Shown: positions 46,302 through 55,933, numbered from the stretch's first letter. The stretch: 64,000 bases of DNA from Sphingobacterium thalpophilum (GCF_038396785.1 NZ_CP151087.1:4588001-4652000), one strand, 5' to 3'. Notes: generated from the letters alone by a model not told the origin. Numbers and translations: made by a program.

Positions 46302-47990
46302 ATGTGTGGAATTATTGGCGCTTTTGAATTAAAGCAACCTGCAAGCTCATTGAGATCTCAAGTATTAGAAATGTCAAAACGTATTCGTCACCGTGGTCCC
46401 GATTGGTCGGGTATATTCACTGGTGAGAAAGCTTTGTTGGCACACGAGAGATTAGCTATCGTTGATCCCAAATCGGGAAGTCAACCTTTGTACAGTCCGG
46501 ATGGTAAAGTTGTACTAGCAGTTAATGGCGAGATCTATAACCACCATGAATTAAGAAATAGCCTTCCTGATTATGCGTTTTCTACACAAAGTGACTCTGA
46601 AGTTGTTTTGGCTTTATATTTAGCAAAAGGTCCCTCATTTGTGGATGAATTAAATGGTATTTTTGGATTTGCACTATATGATTCGCGTGATGATTCCTTT
46701 TTTGTTGCACGTGACCATATGGGTATTATCCCTTTATATTACGGTGAAGATGAACAGGGACAGTTGTTTGTTGCATCTGAATTAAAATCACTGGAAGGTT
46801 TCTGTACGACGATTGAACAATTTCCTCCGGGACATTACTTGTATAGCAAAGCTGGGAAAACTCCACAGCGCTGGTACCAACGTGATTGGGAAAGTTACGA
46901 TGCCGTAAAAGACAACGAGACCGATATCGCCGTTTTACGCAAAGCTTTGGAAGATGCGGTACATCGTCAATTGATGTCAGATGTACCTTACGGTGTACTG
47001 CTGTCCGGTGGACTGGATTCATCCGTTATTGCCGCGGTAACGAAGAAATTTGCATCTAAACGCATCGAGAGTGACGATAAAGAAGATGCTTGGTATCCTC
47101 AATTGCATTCATTTGCGGTGGGACTGAAGGGTGCACCGGATCTAATTGCAGCGCAAAAAGCTGCAGATCATATCGGAACGATACACCACGAGATCAACTT
47201 TACAATCCAAGAAGGATTAGATGCTATTCGTGATGTGATCTATCACCTGGAAACTTATGACGTCACAACGGTACGTGCTTCTACACCAATGTATTTATTA
47301 GCTCGTGTAATCAAATCAATGGGCATCAAAATGGTATTGTCGGGTGAAGGTTCAGACGAGCTTTTTGGTGGGTATCTTTATTTTCATAAAGCACCTAATG
47401 CACAGGAATTTCATGAAGAAACTGTACGCAAGCTGAAAAAGCTTTATCTATACGATTGTCTGCGGGCAAATAAATCACTTGCGGCCTGGGGAGTAGAAGG
47501 ACGTGTACCTTTCTTGGATAAAGAATTTATGGATATTGCTATGCGCATCAATCCTTCCGATAAAATGATTCGCGAAGGAAGAATGGAGAAATGGGTTGTA
47601 CGTAAGGCATTTGAAGACTACTTGCCGGAGAGCATCGCATGGCGCCAGAAAGAGCAATTTTCTGATGGTGTAGGCTATAGCTGGATCGATACCTTGAAAG
47701 AGCAGGCTGAAAATAAAGTTTCTGATCAGGAATTTGCAGAGGCTTCAACGCGCTTCCCGATAAACACACCGAAAAATAAGGAAGAGTTTTTATATCGGAC
47801 AATTTTCGAGTCCCATTTTCCTTCAACAGCGGCGGCACAAACTGTTCCTTCGGTAAAATCTGTCGCATGCAGTACACCAGAGGCCTTGGCTTGGGATGCT
47901 TCTTTCCAGCATCTGAATGATCCATCTGGAAGAGCTGTAGCCTCAGTCCACCAAGAGAGCTACGAGAAATCCAAAGTGGAAGCAGTGTAA
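46302..47990 (+). CDS. asnB: Asparagine synthase B, glutamine-hydrolysing
   Basis: 562 residues. MCGIIGAFE starts with the catalytic Cys2 of the class II glutamine amidotransferase domain (to ~190), followed by the ATP-pyrophosphatase domain with the PP-loop SGGLDSS near residue 236 and GEGSDELFGGY near 350. It makes asparagine from aspartate, glutamine and ATP. The length is usual. A TTACTTTG box at 46248-46255 (one base off TAnnTTTG) 47 bp upstream is a likely promoter; a Crp-like regulator is encoded divergently. Confidence 0.95.
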   Translation: MCGIIGAFELKQPASSLRSQVLEMSKRIRHRGPDWSGIFTGEKALLAHERLAIVDPKSGSQPLYSPDGKVVLAVNGEIYNHHELRNSLPDYAFSTQSDSEVVLALYLAKGPSFVDELNGIFGFALYDSRDDSFFVARDHMGIIPLYYGEDEQGQLFVASELKSLEGFCTTIEQFPPGHYLYSKAGKTPQRWYQRDWESYDAVKDNETDIAVLRKALEDAVHRQLMSDVPYGVLLSGGLDSSVIAAVTKKFASKRIESDDKEDAWYPQLHSFAVGLKGAPDLIAAQKAADHIGTIHHEINFTIQEGLDAIRDVIYHLETYDVTTVRASTPMYLLARVIKSMGIKMVLSGEGSDELFGGYLYFHKAPNAQEFHEETVRKLKKLYLYDCLRANKSLAAWGVEGRVPFLDKEFMDIAMRINPSDKMIREGRMEKWVVRKAFEDYLPESIAWRQKEQFSDGVGYSWIDTLKEQAENKVSDQEFAEASTRFPINTPKNKEEFLYRTIFESHFPSTAAAQTVPSVKSVACSTPEALAWDASFQHLNDPSGRAVASVHQESYEKSKVEAV

Positions 47991-48018
47991 CTAATCAACC
48001 CTCATATCTATATTTAGT

Positions 48019-48047
48019 AAAGCCTGGAAAGATTCTTTTCAGGCTTT
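48019..48047 (+). terminator. Terminator of asnB
   Basis: AAAGCCTG / CAGGCTTT stem with an inner AAAG / CTTT stem and T run, 28 bp past the asnB stop codon. Confidence 0.85.
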
Positions 48048-48273
48048 TTTATGTTCTCTTTTTAATTAAATAAGGGCATATTATTTAATTGATTAAAAAT
48101 GAATGTGTTTTTTTAAATATTCTTTAGTAATTTTCGGAAAAACCAATCACAGGAAACGTTGAGTTTCTGAATTAGCTGTAGGTGAACAAAATAGGAACGT
48201 GAATGTACAATTCAATATATTCCAGATGATCGTGTTCGCTGGTTAACAATTAATTATAAATAATGATATAAAG

Positions 48274-49842
48274 ATGAAGATAGATTCAATGAAATACCAT
48301 GGAATGAAATCTTTGGGGCTGGCACTTCTATTATTGAGCGCTCCAACTATTTTTGCGCAAAATAAAGACGCGATGGTTTCGTCAATTGTGCAGGAGGCAA
48401 ATGCAAATTCACAATTGGAGAAGTATGCGTTTGAGCTTGTCGATATGATTGGCCCCCGTCTTGTCGGGAGTCCACAAATGCAACAGGCGCACGATTGGGT
48501 TGTCAAAAATTATAATGCGCTTGGAGCACAGGCTCGTAATGAGCCTTATGGTGAATGGCGTTCCTGGGAACGGGGAACTTCTCAAGTGACGATGACTTAT
48601 CCGAGAATAAAGTCTTTAGAAGGTACACAGTTGGCTTTTAGTCCTATGACGAAGGAGAAAGGGATCGAGGCAGAAGTGGTCGCTATGCCTTTGTTTAGCT
48701 CCCAATCTGATTTTCAGTCCTGGCTTAAAACAGTTAAAGGCAAGATTGTATTGATTGGGATGAATCCACTGTCGGGGAGATCTGATGCCAACTGGAAGGA
48801 GTCTGCTTCCCCGAAAGGTTATGAAAAATATCAAACCTTAAAGAATGATCAGTTGAAAAAATGGGAAGGCAGCATGTCCTACACGGGAAGCACCCGTCGG
48901 ACATTGCCATTGGCCCTGGAGAATGCGGGAGCCGTTGGTGTTATTGATTCCTACTGGACGGAGCTGCCAGGCATCACACGGATTTTTGATGCGAAGTCCA
49001 AACAGATTCCGGTATTTAATGTCGGATTGGAAGATTATGGTCTGTTATACCGCATGGCAGAACATGGGGTCAAACCTCGGGTATCACTACAGGGAAATTC
49101 AAAGGAGCTTGGGACATCAAAAACCTATAATAGTATTGCGGAGATCAAAGGAAAAGAAAAACCGGACGAATATGTTGTGCTTTCGGCACATCTAGATTCT
49201 TGGGACGGAGCTTCGGGTGCTACAGACAATGCTACCGGGGTGATTACAATGATGGAGGCAGTCCGTATTTTAAGAAAGGTTTATCCGGAAAATAAAAGAA
49301 CGATTTTGGTCGGTAACTGGGGTAGTGAGGAACAGGGGCTGAACGGTTCTTCTGCATTTGTAGAGGACCATCCCGAGATCGCTAAAAATATACAGGTGGT
49401 ATGGAATCAGGATAATGGGACGGGGCGAATTGTTCGTATCGGGGGGAGTGGTTTTGAAAAATCCTACGAATACATTAGCCGCTGGGTGCAATATTTGCCT
49501 GAAGAGTTCCGCAATGAAATCCAAACCAGTTTTCCGGGCATGCCGGGGACGGGAGGGAGTGATCACTCTTCTTTCGTTCAAAAAGGAATTCCAGCCTTTG
49601 GGCTCTCTTCCACTTCCTGGGATTATGGTAAAGTGACCTGGCATACCAATCGCGATACCTACGATAAGATTGTGTTTGATGAGGTGAAACAAAACGCCAT
49701 TATCGTTGCGATTTTAACTTACCTAGCCTGTGAAGAACCAACTTTGGTCTCCCGGGAAAAAATCATATTGCCAATCGATAAGGATGGCAAGCAGATGGTA
49801 TGGCCAACAAATCTACAGTCAAAAAGAACAAGTGGTAATTGA
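48274..49842 (+). CDS. M28 family zinc metallopeptidase
   Basis: 522 residues with a signal peptide ending near residue 29 (TIFAQ); the true start may be ATG 48289 or 48304. The C-terminal M28 domain has ordered zinc-site motifs: SAHLDSWDGASGATDNATGV near residue 310, NWGSEEQGLNGS near 350, WNQDNGTG near 375 and GGSDHSSF near 430. It probably cleaves peptides outside the cytoplasm as an aminopeptidase or carboxypeptidase. Its stop overlaps the start of the deacetylase-like gene (TGATG), so the two are translationally coupled. Confidence 0.92.
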   Translation: MKIDSMKYHGMKSLGLALLLLSAPTIFAQNKDAMVSSIVQEANANSQLEKYAFELVDMIGPRLVGSPQMQQAHDWVVKNYNALGAQARNEPYGEWRSWERGTSQVTMTYPRIKSLEGTQLAFSPMTKEKGIEAEVVAMPLFSSQSDFQSWLKTVKGKIVLIGMNPLSGRSDANWKESASPKGYEKYQTLKNDQLKKWEGSMSYTGSTRRTLPLALENAGAVGVIDSYWTELPGITRIFDAKSKQIPVFNVGLEDYGLLYRMAEHGVKPRVSLQGNSKELGTSKTYNSIAEIKGKEKPDEYVVLSAHLDSWDGASGATDNATGVITMMEAVRILRKVYPENKRTILVGNWGSEEQGLNGSSAFVEDHPEIAKNIQVVWNQDNGTGRIVRIGGSGFEKSYEYISRWVQYLPEEFRNEIQTSFPGMPGTGGSDHSSFVQKGIPAFGLSSTSWDYGKVTWHTNRDTYDKIVFDEVKQNAIIVAILTYLACEEPTLVSREKIILPIDKDGKQMVWPTNLQSKRTSGN

Positions 49843-50813
49843 TGATGAAACAGCTCATTTTTGTTTGTCTATTTTTGGTATGCGTCCTATTCTCTTATGG
49901 ACAGGCTTCATATGCTAATTTGGAAAACTACAGAACAGAGTGGTTAATCCTTCGTGAAAATAATAATTCCTTGGTGGGGATCCGTAGTTTCACGAAAAAT
50001 GCTGTAAAATATTATTTAACGGTAGATCCTACTACATTGCAAACGCGTGTAGTAGGAGATCGATCAGTAAGCGTTCTGTACAAAGATGCGGCTCAGGTTA
50101 CGAAAAGTCTAAGTGGTTCGGTGTATGAAAGTTGTTTTTCCTTGGTCAGAAAAACTGAAAATAACTTACAGGATGCGGGGCTGAATTTTAGACTTCCCAA
50201 AGAGGCTGGTATTAATTTGACGATCGATCTATGTCCTTCACACAAACCATTGGACAAAGCTATTTTTGAGGATCTTCTCCTTGCGTTTAAGGGAATTGAT
50301 AGCACCCTGCCACTGGCCGTTTCTGTTTCGGGCAAATGGATGCTAAATCATGCTGCAGATCTGGAATGGCTAAAGTCATTGGATACAAAAGGTGTAAAGA
50401 TTACCTGGATCAATCATACGTACGACCATGTTTTTAACAATAACCCTTTAACGTCCAATTTTCTGCTTTCTAAAAATACGAATCTAAATTATGAGGTATT
50501 GGAGAATGAAAAATTGATGCTAAAGAATGGTCTTATGCCTTCCGTTTTTTTTCGTTGTCCGGGCTTAGTTTCAGATCGAAATATTATTGAACGGCTGTTG
50601 TCTTATGGTCTTATTGCAGTTGGCTCGGATGCATGGTTGGCTAAAGGACAGCAAGCCAAGGACGGAAGTATTGTTCTGATTCATGGCAATGGGAATGAAG
50701 AACTCGGTGTGCGTGATTTTATCCAATTGCTTCGGACAGAAGCTCAGTCAATAAAAACAAAACATTGGACATTGTATAGCTTATCTGAAGGTTTGGATGA
50801 GGAGCCGCATTAA
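49842..50813 (+). CDS. Polysaccharide-deacetylase-like protein with altered metal motif
   Basis: 323 residues from ATG 49842, or 322 from the next ATG, with a signal peptide to ~21. The NodB-like fold is suggested by three motifs: LTIDLCPS near residue 128 (equivalent to TFDD), HTYDH near 193 (HxxxH) and FRCPG near 238 (RxPxG). In motif 1 the second Asp, normally a metal ligand, is Leu, so activity on a classic polysaccharide is uncertain. It overlaps the M28 peptidase gene by one base, and its end overlaps the convergent CDP-alcohol transferase gene by four bases. Confidence 0.75.
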   Translation: MMKQLIFVCLFLVCVLFSYGQASYANLENYRTEWLILRENNNSLVGIRSFTKNAVKYYLTVDPTTLQTRVVGDRSVSVLYKDAAQVTKSLSGSVYESCFSLVRKTENNLQDAGLNFRLPKEAGINLTIDLCPSHKPLDKAIFEDLLLAFKGIDSTLPLAVSVSGKWMLNHAADLEWLKSLDTKGVKITWINHTYDHVFNNNPLTSNFLLSKNTNLNYEVLENEKLMLKNGLMPSVFFRCPGLVSDRNIIERLLSYGLIAVGSDAWLAKGQQAKDGSIVLIHGNGNEELGVRDFIQLLRTEAQSIKTKHWTLYSLSEGLDEEPH

Positions 50814-51415
50814 CTATTGAACAACTTGTTTTTAAGGATCGCCTTTCCTTTGCGTAGCTGGATGGCGTGGTAGATACTTGGGATGTCGTTAGACCAATTT
50901 TTGAGCGTGAGGATAATAGCAATAATTTCCAAACGTGTAAGAAGGCCTAGCCAGACTGTTAACTGAAATAAGATTGTCGATTGGCAATGTAGTAGTAATT
51001 CGACTAAAAGGGCGAATAAAAACAGCGTCCAGATCTTCGCTCCAATGGAGTGTGTTGCAATTTCCTTTTTAAATTTTGCAAAGCTAATGATGTAGGTTAA
51101 TATCTCTGATCCTACCAAGATCAAAATCAATGTAGCATTATCCTTAAAAAATTGAGGACAGCTCAGGTAACTTACCAGTGAAATACAGGCAAAAAACAGG
51201 AGATCAACACTGGAGTCCCATCGGCGTAACAGCGTGGTAGAAACAGCTAGCCTACGGGCAATAATGCCGTCGAATATGTCGCTTAATAATCCGATTATAA
51301 GAAATGAAATTGCATACCATTTAAAATGATCCACTTTGAGCCAGTAAAAGAGCAACAGCAGCAGGCCTAAGACAAGGCGCAGTATAATGAATGTAAAAGG
51401 AATGTTCTTTTTCAA
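50810..51415 (-). CDS. CDP-alcohol phosphatidyltransferase family protein
   Basis: 201 residues, about five or six hydrophobic segments. The family motif is seen at residues 46-71: D46, D49-G50, A53-R54, then D67 and D71, so all four metal-binding Asp are present. The conserved glycine four residues before the third Asp is Leu (L63). The family makes phospholipids such as phosphatidylglycerol phosphate or serine from CDP-diacylglycerol; the alcohol used here is unknown. Its end overlaps the deacetylase-like gene by four bases. Confidence 0.82.
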   Translation of the reverse strand: MKKNIPFTFIILRLVLGLLLLLFYWLKVDHFKWYAISFLIIGLLSDIFDGIIARRLAVSTTLLRRWDSSVDLLFFACISLVSYLSCPQFFKDNATLILILVGSEILTYIISFAKFKKEIATHSIGAKIWTLFLFALLVELLLHCQSTILFQLTVWLGLLTRLEIIAIILTLKNWSNDIPSIYHAIQLRKGKAILKNKLFNS

Positions 51416-51475
51416 AGCCTGCGGATAATCGGTTAAAGTGTTGTCATTAAAGATACGTATTGTACATTATAAAAC

Positions 51476-51512
51476 AAAAAAGGCATCTTTCATATTGAAA
51501 GGTGCCTTTTTT
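51476..51512. terminator. Bidirectional terminator after the DPP-IV-type gene
   Basis: A 17-bp stem with one G-T pair and a 3-nt loop, with A/T runs on both sides, between the dipeptidyl peptidase stop codon and the CDP-alcohol gene start. It mainly ends the peptidase gene. Confidence 0.8.
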
Positions 51513-51534
51513 ATTTTTCTAGCTTGCCTGAGTT

Positions 51535-53718
51535 TTAAGATGGATTTTTGAGGTGTTGATTAAAGTAGTCTGCAATTTTTTCGTACATATGAATACGGTC
51601 TTTCCCCATCACATTGTGTTCATGAGTCGGGTATAGAAAATAATCTACTTGCTTTCCGGCTTTAATACACGCTTCTAAAAACTCCATGCTGTTTTGTTGT
51701 ACAACGACAGGGTCTTGTGCACCATGAATAATCAATAGTCTTCCTTTCAGTTGATCGGCCTTATTAAGCAGAGAGGTCAATTTATAACCTTCGGGATTTT
51801 CTTGCGGAGTGTCCATGTAACGTTCGCCGTACATAACCTCATAAAATTTCCAGTCGATTACTGGGCCTCCTGCTACAGCAGCCTTGAAAATATCGTTATG
51901 ATGTAGCATGAAGGAAGTTGTCATAAAACCACCGAAGCTCCATCCGAAAATACCCATGCGTTGTTGGTCAACAAAAGATTTGGATTTTAGGAACTCAATT
52001 CCTTTCATCTGGTCGGCCATTTCATTTTGACCGAGGTTGCGATGCGTAGCAGTATAGAAATCACGGCCTCTGTAATTTGTGCCACGATTGTCCATGGTAA
52101 ACACAATATATCCTTGTTGGGCCATATACATATCAAAATAACCAGCGCCTCCTAGCCATTTGTTGGAAACCAGCTGCGAATGTGATCCGCCGTACAAATA
52201 GTACATGACTGGGTATTTTTCCGCAGGATCAAAATCGTTGGGATAAATGATACGTCCTGTCAATGGGTATTTTCCATCTGCGGATGTCAACTGTACAAAT
52301 TCAATTTTAGGTTCATTTATTTTTCCGGCAAAAGGGTTTTCTGCATTGACTAAGGTTGTTTCTTTAGCAGATTTCACTTCTTTGATCTGAACTTTATTTG
52401 GTGTTTTTAAATTACTATACTGATCGTAGATGTACTTGCCATCGCTGCTTAGCGCAGCATGGTGTATCCCAGATTCATTCGTTAGTTGAACTGTTTTCCC
52501 TGATTTTAGATCGACTTCAAATAATTGTCGATCTAAACCGTTGTTGGTTACTCCTGTATAACTTACTTTGTTGCCATCGGCCGAAAAGTCAAGGAATGCT
52601 TCCATGACAATGTCTTTATAGCCTAATTTCTTAATCAAATTGCCCTCCGTGTTATAGAGGTAAAGTTGATTATAGCCATCTTTATCGGATTGATAAAGGA
52701 ATTGATCCGGTTTGTTTGGTAAAAATGTCAATGGGTTTTCTGGCTCAACCCAGGTTGTCGCAGTTTCTTCGAACAGGGTTTTGACCAAGGAGCCGTTTTC
52801 TGCATTATATTTGTTGACTTTAAGATCATTTTGCCCACGGTTAAGTACTCCGACGTAGATGTATTTACCAGAAGGATCCCATGTAACCATGGTTAAATAT
52901 TGCTCTGAATGCTCGCCGGTTTGAAGGGTTACCTTTTGCCCTGTGGTGGTATTGTAAACGATCAAAGAAACTTCTTCTGATTTTTGGCCTGTCATGGGGT
53001 ATTTGATCCATTTGATATCCGCAATTTTGGGACTCCATTGCGGTAATGGATAATTGGCAACCATCGTTTCGTCTTTGTGGTAGTACAGCAGTTTGTCATT
53101 TTGATTGTTCCACCACATTCCTTTCTTGATGCCAAATTCTTGACGGTGGGTATAATCGCTTCCATTGACAATCCCTTTGTCTGTATCGTTGGTTACAGCG
53201 GTAATTTTACCGTTTTTGTCAACAATTGCGATGTTGTTGTCTACTAAATAGGCGATTTTTGAAAAATCCGAACTGACTTCGCGATTAACTCCCTTGTTGT
53301 CATTACCGATAAAACTTTCAACATTTTTTGATTTAATGTTGTAAGCTACCGTATAGGTTTTATCTTTTCCTTCAACTTGCAGTAATAGTGCATTTCCGTT
53401 GCGCCATTTGTAGTCGTAAGGAAATACGCGTAAACTAAATGTTTCGTTCGGGATAGCCGTTTTTAGTGCTTTTTCGAGATCTGTTTTAGATACGAGATTT
53501 GTTTCGCTCCAGTTGTTGGAAGCGCTTTTGGATAATAGGTTCTGGTACGATTTATCGAGATAGGAGAGGTTGTTTGATTTTGGGATCCACGATGCTCCGG
53601 CTATCGATGTTGGGGCATAAGTTCGGGGGCCAAATACTGTTTCTTCTAAATTGAGGTTACGTTGTGCATAGCTGCTGATGGAGCTTGCCAACAAGAAGAA
53701 TAGCGCAATTCTTTTCAT
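51535..53718 (-). CDS. Dipeptidyl peptidase IV family (S9) serine peptidase
   Basis: 727 residues. A signal peptide (to ~18) precedes a DPP-IV N-terminal beta-propeller (~90-450) and a C-terminal alpha/beta-hydrolase domain. The catalytic triad is S594 (GWSFGGF), D669 (GAQDP) and H701 (HEHN). It would cleave N-terminal dipeptides, mostly after Pro or Ala, in the periplasm or outside the cell. Bacteroidota carry several such enzymes for protein use. The motif around the nucleophile is intact, so it is probably active. It is a single-gene unit. Confidence 0.93.
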   Translation of the reverse strand: MKRIALFFLLASSISSYAQRNLNLEETVFGPRTYAPTSIAGASWIPKSNNLSYLDKSYQNLLSKSASNNWSETNLVSKTDLEKALKTAIPNETFSLRVFPYDYKWRNGNALLLQVEGKDKTYTVAYNIKSKNVESFIGNDNKGVNREVSSDFSKIAYLVDNNIAIVDKNGKITAVTNDTDKGIVNGSDYTHRQEFGIKKGMWWNNQNDKLLYYHKDETMVANYPLPQWSPKIADIKWIKYPMTGQKSEEVSLIVYNTTTGQKVTLQTGEHSEQYLTMVTWDPSGKYIYVGVLNRGQNDLKVNKYNAENGSLVKTLFEETATTWVEPENPLTFLPNKPDQFLYQSDKDGYNQLYLYNTEGNLIKKLGYKDIVMEAFLDFSADGNKVSYTGVTNNGLDRQLFEVDLKSGKTVQLTNESGIHHAALSSDGKYIYDQYSNLKTPNKVQIKEVKSAKETTLVNAENPFAGKINEPKIEFVQLTSADGKYPLTGRIIYPNDFDPAEKYPVMYYLYGGSHSQLVSNKWLGGAGYFDMYMAQQGYIVFTMDNRGTNYRGRDFYTATHRNLGQNEMADQMKGIEFLKSKSFVDQQRMGIFGWSFGGFMTTSFMLHHNDIFKAAVAGGPVIDWKFYEVMYGERYMDTPQENPEGYKLTSLLNKADQLKGRLLIIHGAQDPVVVQQNSMEFLEACIKAGKQVDYFLYPTHEHNVMGKDRIHMYEKIADYFNQHLKNPS

Positions 53719-53878
53719 TAAACTGTAATATTGTGTGAATGTTTATACTCAACGGCATAAGTGAGCCCATTCCAGTGGTTATTTGCGTGTCATTAATCCA
53801 CTCACATAAGGCTTCTAAGTCTATTGCGGTAAGAAATTAATGGCGCAAGGAGCTCATTACATTCCGTTTGTTTTTAAA

Positions 53879-53915
53879 TTTTATAGGGCTAAATTAGGGA
53901 AATAGCCCTATAAAA
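53879..53915 (-). terminator. Hairpin/terminator after the DUF1080 gene
   Basis: A perfect 13-bp inverted repeat TTTTATAGGGCTA / TAGCCCTATAAAA with an 11-nt loop, about 50 bp past the DUF1080 stop codon on the minus strand; the following T run is short. Confidence 0.6.
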
Positions 53916-53963
53916 CCTAGTACAGAATTGTTGCTTTTCTAACTAAAATTGTTTGCTGCAAAC

Positions 53964-54692
53964 CTATAGCTTACGTAACCAGATGTTTCTGAACTGGACC
54001 AAATCACCGTGATCCTGCAGTATAATCGGGCCTGGGCCATGGCTTATCTGCTTAGGTAGTCCTATATATTCTGTGGTACCGTCGATTTGGGTATTGTTTT
54101 GTACAACGACTCCATTATGTAAGACTGTTACTGTTCCTTTAGCGGTCAATATTCCATTTTTACTGAATTGAGGAGCCTTATAAATAATATCATATACATG
54201 CCATTTGTCCGGTGCAATTACTTGCGCTAATGGTGGACGTTGTTTATACAGACTACCCGCTCCACCATTGACATAGGTTGGATTGTTATTGTTGTCCAAT
54301 ACCTGAATTTCATAATGCCCCTGTAGGAAAATTCCACTATTGCCGCGTCCTTGACCCTCACCCTTGATCACTTCGGGGCTTTTCCATTCAACATGCAGTT
54401 GAAAATCGCTAAAATGTTCGTTAGTCTCAATGGCTCCAGCTCCCGGTTTTACTTCGAGCACGTTGTTGGCTACAGTCCAATTGGCTTTTCCTTTTTCACT
54501 TTTCCACTTACTGAGATCCTTCCCGTCAAAAAGGACAATGGCATCGCTTGGAATACCATGATCGATCGTTAATGTAGGGGGGACAGGACTATAATATTCC
54601 GTGTCACTGGCTTTCATATTGGTTTGGGCCTGCAGTGCTGTGGCACCAAATAAGAGCGTTGTTGCTAGTGCTGATGATAAAAAAAAGTTCAT
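53964..54692 (-). CDS. DUF1080 (3-keto-disaccharide hydrolase-like) secreted protein
   Basis: 242 residues from MNFFLSSALATTLL, with a signal peptide ending at LQAQ; an upstream in-frame ATG adds 14 residues before the signal and is unlikely. The DUF1080 domain fills the rest: VLFDGKDLSKWK near residue 54, GRGNSGIFLQGHYEIQVLDN near 118, and FRNIWLRKL at the end. Family members have a beta-jelly-roll fold and some hydrolyse 3-keto-disaccharides or related sugars; the substrate here is unknown. It is divergent from folB with a 72-bp gap. Confidence 0.88.
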   Translation of the reverse strand: MNFFLSSALATTLLFGATALQAQTNMKASDTEYYSPVPPTLTIDHGIPSDAIVLFDGKDLSKWKSEKGKANWTVANNVLEVKPGAGAIETNEHFSDFQLHVEWKSPEVIKGEGQGRGNSGIFLQGHYEIQVLDNNNNPTYVNGGAGSLYKQRPPLAQVIAPDKWHVYDIIYKAPQFSKNGILTAKGTVTVLHNGVVVQNNTQIDGTTEYIGLPKQISHGPGPIILQDHGDLVQFRNIWLRKL

Positions 54693-54733
54693 CTGTTGGG
54701 TTTTTGGTATGGCTAAATATACAAATAATCCCA

Positions 54734-54761
54734 TTTGTATGGAACAATTTCCTTAGGTTTG
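54734..54761 (+). promoter_or_regulatory. Putative promoter very close to folB
   Basis: TTTG at 54734-54737 and TAGGTTTG at 54754-54761 fit the Bacteroidota -33/-7 pair with a 16-bp gap. The -7 box ends only three bases before ATG 54765, so a transcript from it would be leaderless or nearly so. Confidence 0.4.
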
Positions 54762-54764
54762 TAC

Positions 54765-55133
54765 ATGGCAACCATTTTACAAACAGTATCGCTGAAAGAA
54801 GCCCGATTCTATGCACCAATAGGTTACTATGAAGAAGAACAGGTGCTTGGCAATGAGTTTTTTGTTTCTATTGATGTATGTTTTCCCTTTTTGAATACGG
54901 AGACAGAGAACTTAAAAAATACGCTCAATTACGAAGAACTCTATCAGATTACCGCTAGCGTCATGCAGCCTAAACGAAAATTGCTCGAATCTGCAGCTTC
55001 AGAAATACTAGATCAGATTGGGCTGCGGGTGGCAGATGCTGTGACGATCGAAGTGGTGATACGTAAATCAAACCCTCCCTTTGGTGGAGATCTTTCTTGC
55101 TCCCAAGTTAGCCTTAAATATTTCAAGGATTAA
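54765..55133 (+). CDS. folB: Dihydroneopterin aldolase
   Basis: 122 residues from MATILQTVSLKEARFYAPIGYYEEE, the typical folB start; an ATG ten codons upstream lies inside the promoter region. Other family parts are NYEELYQIT near residue 66 and the terminal KSNPPFGGDLSCSQV with the PxxG segment. It converts 7,8-dihydroneopterin to the hydroxymethyl-pterin of folate synthesis. The AAA ATPase gene follows 78 bp later. Confidence 0.9.
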   Translation: MATILQTVSLKEARFYAPIGYYEEEQVLGNEFFVSIDVCFPFLNTETENLKNTLNYEELYQITASVMQPKRKLLESAASEILDQIGLRVADAVTIEVVIRKSNPPFGGDLSCSQVSLKYFKD

Positions 55134-55211
55134 ATTGAAACTGGATCAGCGATATGCTGGCTGAAAGATTTAGTTTTGCCAACTGTTATCTGATAGTCTT
55201 AAATTAACATT

Positions 55212-55922
55212 ATGAATATTTACGATCTTGTAATTGCCGATAAGGAAAGGATAGCTTTAGAAGATGTCTTCTTGGAAGAGGAGAGCCGTCAGAAGCTCCA
55301 TCAGCTGATTAAAGAGCATCGTTATATTAAAGAGCTTTCACAATATGGTCTGCCGGTTAGCAATAAGATTTTACTGCACGGTTATTCTGGTTGCGGAAAA
55401 ACAACAACGGCGAAAGCCTTGGCCACAGCGCTCGAAAAACCAATTTATGTGTTGAATCTGAGCAACCTCATTTCTTCTCGTATTGGTGAAACCTCGCAGC
55501 ATATTAAACAGGTCTTTGATAAAGCTGGGCGTGAAAAAGCAGTTCTGTTTTTAGATGAATTCGATCAGATAGGAAAGGCACGAATTAGTGAAGAAAAGGA
55601 TGTGGGGGAAATGCGTCGTCTCGTGAATACCATTATACAGCTGATCGATTATTTTCCTGCTGAAGCGGTATTGATTGCAGCAACCAACCATCCCGAAATA
55701 TTGGATACAGCCATTATCCGTCGGTTTCAGCTTCGTTTGGCTTTTGAGTTGCCGACAATGGTGCAGTTGGATGCTTATTATGATAAATTATTTACACCAT
55801 TTTCGCATTATGCTGATGTCGTACCTCGACGCTATGGGATCTCCTATGCAGAGGCTAAGGACTATATTTATGATGCCGTCAAATTCTTATTGATTGCTAC
55901 ATTGGAACAAAATCAACCTTAA
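55212..55922 (+). CDS. Small AAA-family ATPase
   Basis: 236 residues, essentially a single AAA module with a short N-terminal helix. Walker A is GYSGCGKT at 57-64, Walker B VLFLDEFD at 111-118, sensor 1 AATNH (N159), and a pair of arginines (R170-R171) is near the arginine-finger site. There is no membrane segment, protease domain or substrate-binding N-domain, so a partner protein is expected; none is next to it except folB. It resembles ClpX/FtsH-like AAA cores in general, but I cannot assign the function. Directly downstream lie three tandem ~80-bp repeats. Confidence 0.85.
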   Translation: MNIYDLVIADKERIALEDVFLEEESRQKLHQLIKEHRYIKELSQYGLPVSNKILLHGYSGCGKTTTAKALATALEKPIYVLNLSNLISSRIGETSQHIKQVFDKAGREKAVLFLDEFDQIGKARISEEKDVGEMRRLVNTIIQLIDYFPAEAVLIAATNHPEILDTAIIRRFQLRLAFELPTMVQLDAYYDKLFTPFSHYADVVPRRYGISYAEAKDYIYDAVKFLLIATLEQNQP

Positions 55923-55933
55923 TGATTTTTTTG

